Origin: Arcobacter sp. F2176
GTDB taxonomy: Bacteria > Campylobacterota > Campylobacteria > Campylobacterales > Arcobacteraceae
NCBI RefSeq assembly: GCF_004116465.1
Contig: NZ_PDJV01000001.1
Coordinates: 302,422-366,421, forward strand
DNA: 64,000 nucleotides
Direction: 5' to 3'
How positions within the stretch are numbered: the first letter of the stretch is position 1; every line of letters begins with the position of its first letter. The position numbers were made by a program, and so were the translations under genes. Below are positions 60,906 through 64,000 of this stretch, piece by piece. The notes under the pieces were generated by a model that ran no database searches, had not been told where the DNA came from, and saw nothing but the letters and a program-made list of their open reading frames with translations.

Positions 60906-60934
60906 AATGGTATTAGGTTAAACCCAATACCATT
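60906..60934 (-). terminator. Terminator after the parvulin isomerase gene
   Basis: Stem AATGGTATTAGG / CCCAATACCATT with one mismatch and a TTAAA loop; on the minus strand the tail begins TTTTAACTATTTA. Confidence 0.6.
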
Positions 60935-60945
60935 AAATATTTTTA

Positions 60946-61842
60946 TTAATTTAAGATCTTTATAGTTGCGCTTTCTTTAAGTTCTCTTATTTTATTCATT
61001 GCCCAAGCTTTTACACTTTTTTGCACATATTCTTCTTTTACTTTATCTTTTACCCCTTCAAAAGTACTATTATATTCAAGGATATCATTTAATACATAAA
61101 AGATTTCATAACCAAATTCAGTTTTTACTGCATTGTCAGTGAAAAAACCTCTTTTTTTATCTTTTAAAATTGGACTTAACTCACTATTTAATACAGACAA
61201 AGGTATTTTTCCAAAATAACCACTATTTTTAGCAGTTGGAGCCAATGAGTATTTTTTTGCAAGTATTGAAAACTCTTGAAGTATATCTTTTGCATTTTGT
61301 AACTTTTTTATAATTTCTTTAGCTAAAGATAGTTTTTCAACTACTATACTTAAAAGTTCAATTTGTGCTGGTGTATCATATTTGTATCTTCTATCATTGT
61401 AATATTTTTCTAGTTCTTTATCACTTGGTAGCAGTTGTTCTGCTTTTTGTGTAAGTAAAAAATCAAATGCTAATAATCCTTTTTTACTATTTAGTTGTTC
61501 TTGAGTATAACCTTTTATGCTCTTTTGTTTAACTATATCGGCAAGGTTTTCATTACCTTTTTTATTATCATTTTCATCTGACATTTTTAAAATATGTTTT
61601 AATACTTTTTTGTATTCTTCACTTTTTACAATATCTGTTTTTAGTGCATAATCACTTACTAATCTTTTTTCTATTAGTTTATTTAGAATATTTTTTTGTG
61701 TTTGATTATCTAAAGTTTTAAAATTATTTGGTGCAACTTCACTTGTCACATTTCCCCCATTTACAACTGCTAAAATATCACTTGCATAAGTTGATGAGAA
61801 TAAAGATACAACTATAGATAAGGTATATACTAATTTTTTCAC
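60946..61842 (-). CDS. Periplasmic parvulin-type peptidyl-prolyl isomerase (SurA-like)
   Basis: 298 residues, GTG start at 61842 after AAAAGGATA. A Sec signal (about 20) is followed by a SurA_N-like helical domain and a parvulin domain (about 160-255: PAQIELLSIVVEKLSLAKEI, FSILAKKYSLAPTAKNSGYF, TEFGYEIFYVLNDI). It probably assists folding of exported proteins. It follows the octaheme cytochrome gene by 65 bases across a hairpin, so it may be its dedicated chaperone, by inference. Confidence 0.85.
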   Translation of the reverse strand: MKKLVYTLSIVVSLFSSTYASDILAVVNGGNVTSEVAPNNFKTLDNQTQKNILNKLIEKRLVSDYALKTDIVKSEEYKKVLKHILKMSDENDNKKGNENLADIVKQKSIKGYTQEQLNSKKGLLAFDFLLTQKAEQLLPSDKELEKYYNDRRYKYDTPAQIELLSIVVEKLSLAKEIIKKLQNAKDILQEFSILAKKYSLAPTAKNSGYFGKIPLSVLNSELSPILKDKKRGFFTDNAVKTEFGYEIFYVLNDILEYNSTFEGVKDKVKEEYVQKSVKAWAMNKIRELKESATIKILN

Positions 61843-61860
61843 ATTCTATCCTTTTAGAAT

Positions 61861-61891
61861 ATGTAGAAGGAAAATTTTTCTCCTTCTACAT
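61861..61891 (-). terminator. Hairpin between the octaheme cytochrome and isomerase genes
   Basis: Perfect 11-bp stem ATGTAGAAGGA / TCCTTCTACAT with a 9-base loop. The minus-strand tail (ATTCTAAAAGG) is not U-rich, so partial read-through to the isomerase gene is likely. Confidence 0.5.
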
Positions 61892-61906
61892 TAAATAAAA
61901 ATCAAT

Positions 61907-63256
61907 TTATTCTTCGATTTTACCTGATTTAATTCTTTTTTCATAAATGATTTTAAGTTCTCTAATATCTTGTTGAACTTCAAATACTCCATGCCAGTGA
62001 GCATAATCAGGAGCTCCCATTAGTGCACCTTGTCTCATTCTTCTACCTTCATGATGCCATAAATGATACCAAATTTTAAATGCTTTATCAGACCATTTAT
62101 CTTTATGCATTAAACCTTTTTTAGTCAATTCATCTATCATTTTTTTAGCATCAGTTGCATAAGTATTGTATAGTTCAACATGTTTATCTGCCATATTAAA
62201 AAAGTTTTTAGTATGTGTTGTTGTATGACAAGAAACACAAACTTGTTCCATCTCAGTACGCGCAGCAGCACTTCCATCTGGATTACCAGCTAAAGCATTA
62301 CCTTTAGTGATTTTTCCATTTTCAAAATCTTTCACAGCTGTTTCATATCCACCTTCTCTTGTTTTAGAAATTGGCATCCAAACATTCCATTTAAGTCGTT
62401 TACTAACATTATGTGTTGTTTTTAGATTACCAATACCACTCATATGACAAGTAGCACAAGTAGGTGCTCTATAATCACCTGGTTCCCAAGCATCTGGTGC
62501 TGAGTCATATTTCCATTTACTACCTTCACTATTAAAAATATGTCCATGCATTGAATTATTATATATTTCTATATCTGGATGATCAGGACCTAAGTGACAA
62601 GATGCACAAGCGGCTGGTTTTCTTGCTTCTTCGATAGAAAATTTGTGTCCTGAGTGACAAGATTTACAATTACCTACACCACCATCTGGATAAACATTTC
62701 CAATACCATAATTTGGCCATGTTTCAGCAGTTGGTCTTTTATCTTTTCCAAGTTTAATAATTGAACCATGACATTGCATACAACCTGTTGCTTCTGGAGA
62801 GTGTTTTAAATCTGGATGATTTCTACCCTCAAAGTACTCCATAAGTGATTTCATACCTTCTTTAGCTTGAATCTGAATAGCAGCTCTTGCATGACCACTT
62901 TGTTGAAACTCTTTTACTTCATTTGGATGGCATCTTTCACATGTTTTTGGACTTACCAATGATGATACAAAAATATCAGTACCTTTTATACCTTCACAAT
63001 TTTGTGCTGCCATTGGATTATCTTTTTTAACACCATGACAGTCAATACAGCTCACACCTACATGTCCATGTCTACTCTCTTTCCAGTCATTTATATGACC
63101 AGGAGTTATTTTTGCATGACATTCAACACAACTTTTTCCAGTCTCTGTTAAACCACGATCAACTTTTAAAGTTTTAACATTTGTTATATCTCCAACATTT
63201 GCTGCAAATGATAATAGTCCAAATGAAAGAAATATAAATAACATTCTTTTTAACAT
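61907..63256 (-). CDS. Octaheme cytochrome c, hydroxylamine oxidoreductase family (epsilon-Hao-like)
   Basis: 449 residues from the ATG at 63256, after AAGGAAG; an upstream GTG at 63301 adds 15 codons that overlap the NrfH-like gene and lacks a ribosome binding site. A Sec signal (about 18) is followed by eight CxxCH motifs beginning at Cys43, 70, 106, 149, 187, 207, 257 and 340, and a His-rich C-terminal region (IWYHLWHHEGRRMRQG; PDYAHWHGVFE). The count and the pairing with an NrfH/NapC-type quinol oxidase match the epsilonproteobacterial Hao, thought to work reductively on nitrite or hydroxylamine. Whether the Tyr crosslink of nitrifier Hao is absent needs an alignment. Confidence 0.88.
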   Translation of the reverse strand: MLKRMLFIFLSFGLLSFAANVGDITNVKTLKVDRGLTETGKSCVECHAKITPGHINDWKESRHGHVGVSCIDCHGVKKDNPMAAQNCEGIKGTDIFVSSLVSPKTCERCHPNEVKEFQQSGHARAAIQIQAKEGMKSLMEYFEGRNHPDLKHSPEATGCMQCHGSIIKLGKDKRPTAETWPNYGIGNVYPDGGVGNCKSCHSGHKFSIEEARKPAACASCHLGPDHPDIEIYNNSMHGHIFNSEGSKWKYDSAPDAWEPGDYRAPTCATCHMSGIGNLKTTHNVSKRLKWNVWMPISKTREGGYETAVKDFENGKITKGNALAGNPDGSAAARTEMEQVCVSCHTTTHTKNFFNMADKHVELYNTYATDAKKMIDELTKKGLMHKDKWSDKAFKIWYHLWHHEGRRMRQGALMGAPDYAHWHGVFEVQQDIRELKIIYEKRIKSGKIEE

Positions 63257-63281
63257 TTTACTTCCTTTTTGTGTATCAAAT

Positions 63282-63827
63282 TTATTTTTTAATATAATCA
63301 CCTAAAATATGATGACCAACATTTTTATGACATTCAACACATTTTTTATCTGTTCTTTTTTCAAAATACTCTTTATGTGCAATAAAAGCTTTAGTATTAC
63401 TTGATGTTGCATTTTGTAAGTTTGTATGACAACTCATACATCCTGTATCAAAAACAAATCTTTTTGCGTGTTTTCTTTTTTCTTCCCAATCTATTGATTC
63501 AAGATCTCCAAAAGTTTGTACTCTTACATCATGCAAACCAGTTTTTGCTTTTTCAAAAAGATAATTTGCAAGTGAGTCATGAGGCAAATGACAATCTACA
63601 CATTTAGCTCGTACACCATTAACATTATTTCCACCATGCGCATCACGATAATATGAATTGGCCATTGGTTTCATAGTATGACACATTGTACAAAACTTGT
63701 CATCTGAAGTTTTGTGTACTCCAACTGCTACACCAAAGGAGAAAAGTAGACCTATAATTCCACCTAAAACAAATATTCCTATAATTAACCATAAAGACTT
63801 AATTTTTTTTTCTTTATTACAGGACAT
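63282..63827 (-). CDS. NapC/NrfH-family tetraheme quinol dehydrogenase (CycX-like)
   Basis: 181-residue membrane-anchored tetraheme cytochrome. One N-terminal span (about 11-36), then CxxCH motifs at Cys46 (CTMCH), 76 (CVDCH), 130 (CMSCH) and 163 (CVECH). It would oxidise menaquinol and pass electrons to the octaheme cytochrome. First gene of the run; the octaheme start is 26 bases later. Upstream lies the triple-dyad region at 63848-63917. Confidence 0.92.
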   Translation of the reverse strand: MSCNKEKKIKSLWLIIGIFVLGGIIGLLFSFGVAVGVHKTSDDKFCTMCHTMKPMANSYYRDAHGGNNVNGVRAKCVDCHLPHDSLANYLFEKAKTGLHDVRVQTFGDLESIDWEEKRKHAKRFVFDTGCMSCHTNLQNATSSNTKAFIAHKEYFEKRTDKKCVECHKNVGHHILGDYIKK

Positions 63828-63847
63828 AAAAACTCCTAATTATTATA

Positions 63848-63917
63848 ACTTTGATTAATCAAAGTAAAGATGATAATTAAATCATCTGACTCAAAATTTA
63901 TTCATTTCAAAATGAAT
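63848..63917. promoter_or_regulatory. Three successive dyads upstream of the NrfH-like/octaheme operon
   Basis: ACTTTGATTAATCAAAGT (63848-63865) is a perfect 18-bp palindrome; AGATGAT-AATTAA-ATCATCT (63868-63887) is a perfect 7-bp dyad; ATTCATTT-CA-AAATGAAT (63900-63917) is a perfect 8-bp dyad. The first starts 21 bases before the NrfH-like start codon. The first resembles an FNR/CRP half-site pair (TTGAT, ATCAA) but with 2-base instead of 4-base spacing. Confidence 0.5.
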
Positions 63918-64000
63918 AATGTTTGCATTTATATACCTAATTTACGAAATATAGTTTTATAATAGTAAAGGGTAACTAATCAATTTAAACTCCTTTTATT

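Noticed and set aside
63257..63301. N-terminal extension of the octaheme cytochrome from GTG
   Set aside because: It would overlap the NrfH-like gene and bury the signal peptide; AAGGAAG fits the ATG at 63256.
63848..63865. FNR box
   Set aside because: Half-sites TTGAT and ATCAA are present but separated by 2 instead of 4 bases, so it was reported as an unassigned palindrome.
1..64000. CRISPR arrays, insertion sequences, prophage, integrative elements
   Set aside because: No regularly spaced repeats, transposase, integrase or attachment-site duplications were seen.

Overview
The window is an AT-rich (by eye about 70% A+T), densely packed piece of a Campylobacterota (epsilonproteobacterial) chromosome, most like the Arcobacteraceae. 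The basis is a single merged sox cluster with soxCD next to soxXYZAB, a tetraheme NrfH-like / octaheme Hao-like cytochrome pair, late cobalamin genes with an archaeal/cyanobacterial-type CobT, an SO_0444-type metal permease, and ATG/TTG/GTG starts with short AAGGA-type ribosome binding sites. I see no rRNA, tRNA, CRISPR array, insertion sequence or prophage.

Layout. 1-3556 (minus): branched-chain amino acid ABC importer livK-livH-livM (livM runs off the left edge), preceded in the same direction by a ribbon-helix-helix protein and an unrecognised 220-residue protein. 3733-5598: DMT-family exporter and universal stress protein. 5622-8886 (minus): a sulfur/redox module (thioredoxin-like, MOSC, DsrE-like), an alpha/beta hydrolase and a catalytically degenerate double HD-GYP protein. 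8977-16491 (minus): thiosulfate oxidation, soxC-D-X-Y-Z-A, a lipoprotein, a rhodanese, soxB; terminator-like hairpins split it. 16795 (plus): moeA, supplying molybdenum cofactor to SoxC, behind a terminator-bearing leader. 18539-25358 (minus): housekeeping and envelope genes (metal permease, RmuC, M48 protease, PLD nuclease, thioesterase, Kef-type antiporter). 25512-31905: iron alcohol dehydrogenase, chemoreceptor with CZB domain, aldo/keto reductase, SLAC1/TehA channel. 32193-47079: cobalamin island (cobS, cobQ, unknown 328-residue protein, cobU, marC, cobT, APH-fold kinase, bluB; divergent cobD and cbiB; convergent cbiA; btuC-btuD-btuF-btuB; Cys-rich protein). 49031-52042 (minus): exbB-exbD-tonB and a two-component system. 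52133-54116 (plus): Na/Pi-type transporter with a co-translated coiled-coil protein. 54109-58452: trmL, purU, malic enzyme, pgeF, aroE. 58462-60641 (minus): ridA, a threonine-synthase-like PLP enzyme and a YheO/DauR-like regulator behind a promoter with two matching operator palindromes. 60946-63827 (minus): NrfH-like quinol dehydrogenase, octaheme Hao-like cytochrome, and a parvulin isomerase.

How the parts fit. SoxAX loads thiosulfate onto SoxYZ, SoxB hydrolyses it, SoxCD oxidises the sulfane sulfur; moeA and perhaps the MOSC, DsrE-like and thioredoxin proteins serve the cofactor or thiol chemistry. TonB-ExbBD energises outer-membrane receptors such as the BtuB 3 kb away. The cobalamin set covers a,c-diamidation, amidation, side chain, lower ligand and nucleotide-loop assembly plus uptake, but no corrin-ring genes are in view; the unassigned kinase is a candidate for the missing L-threonine kinase. 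The strongest new signals are regulatory: the operator pair in the ridA promoter, a PhoB-like 7+4+7 direct repeat before exbB, a probable leaderless start for the Na/Pi transporter, tandem repeats before the malic enzyme, and three successive dyads before the hao operon.
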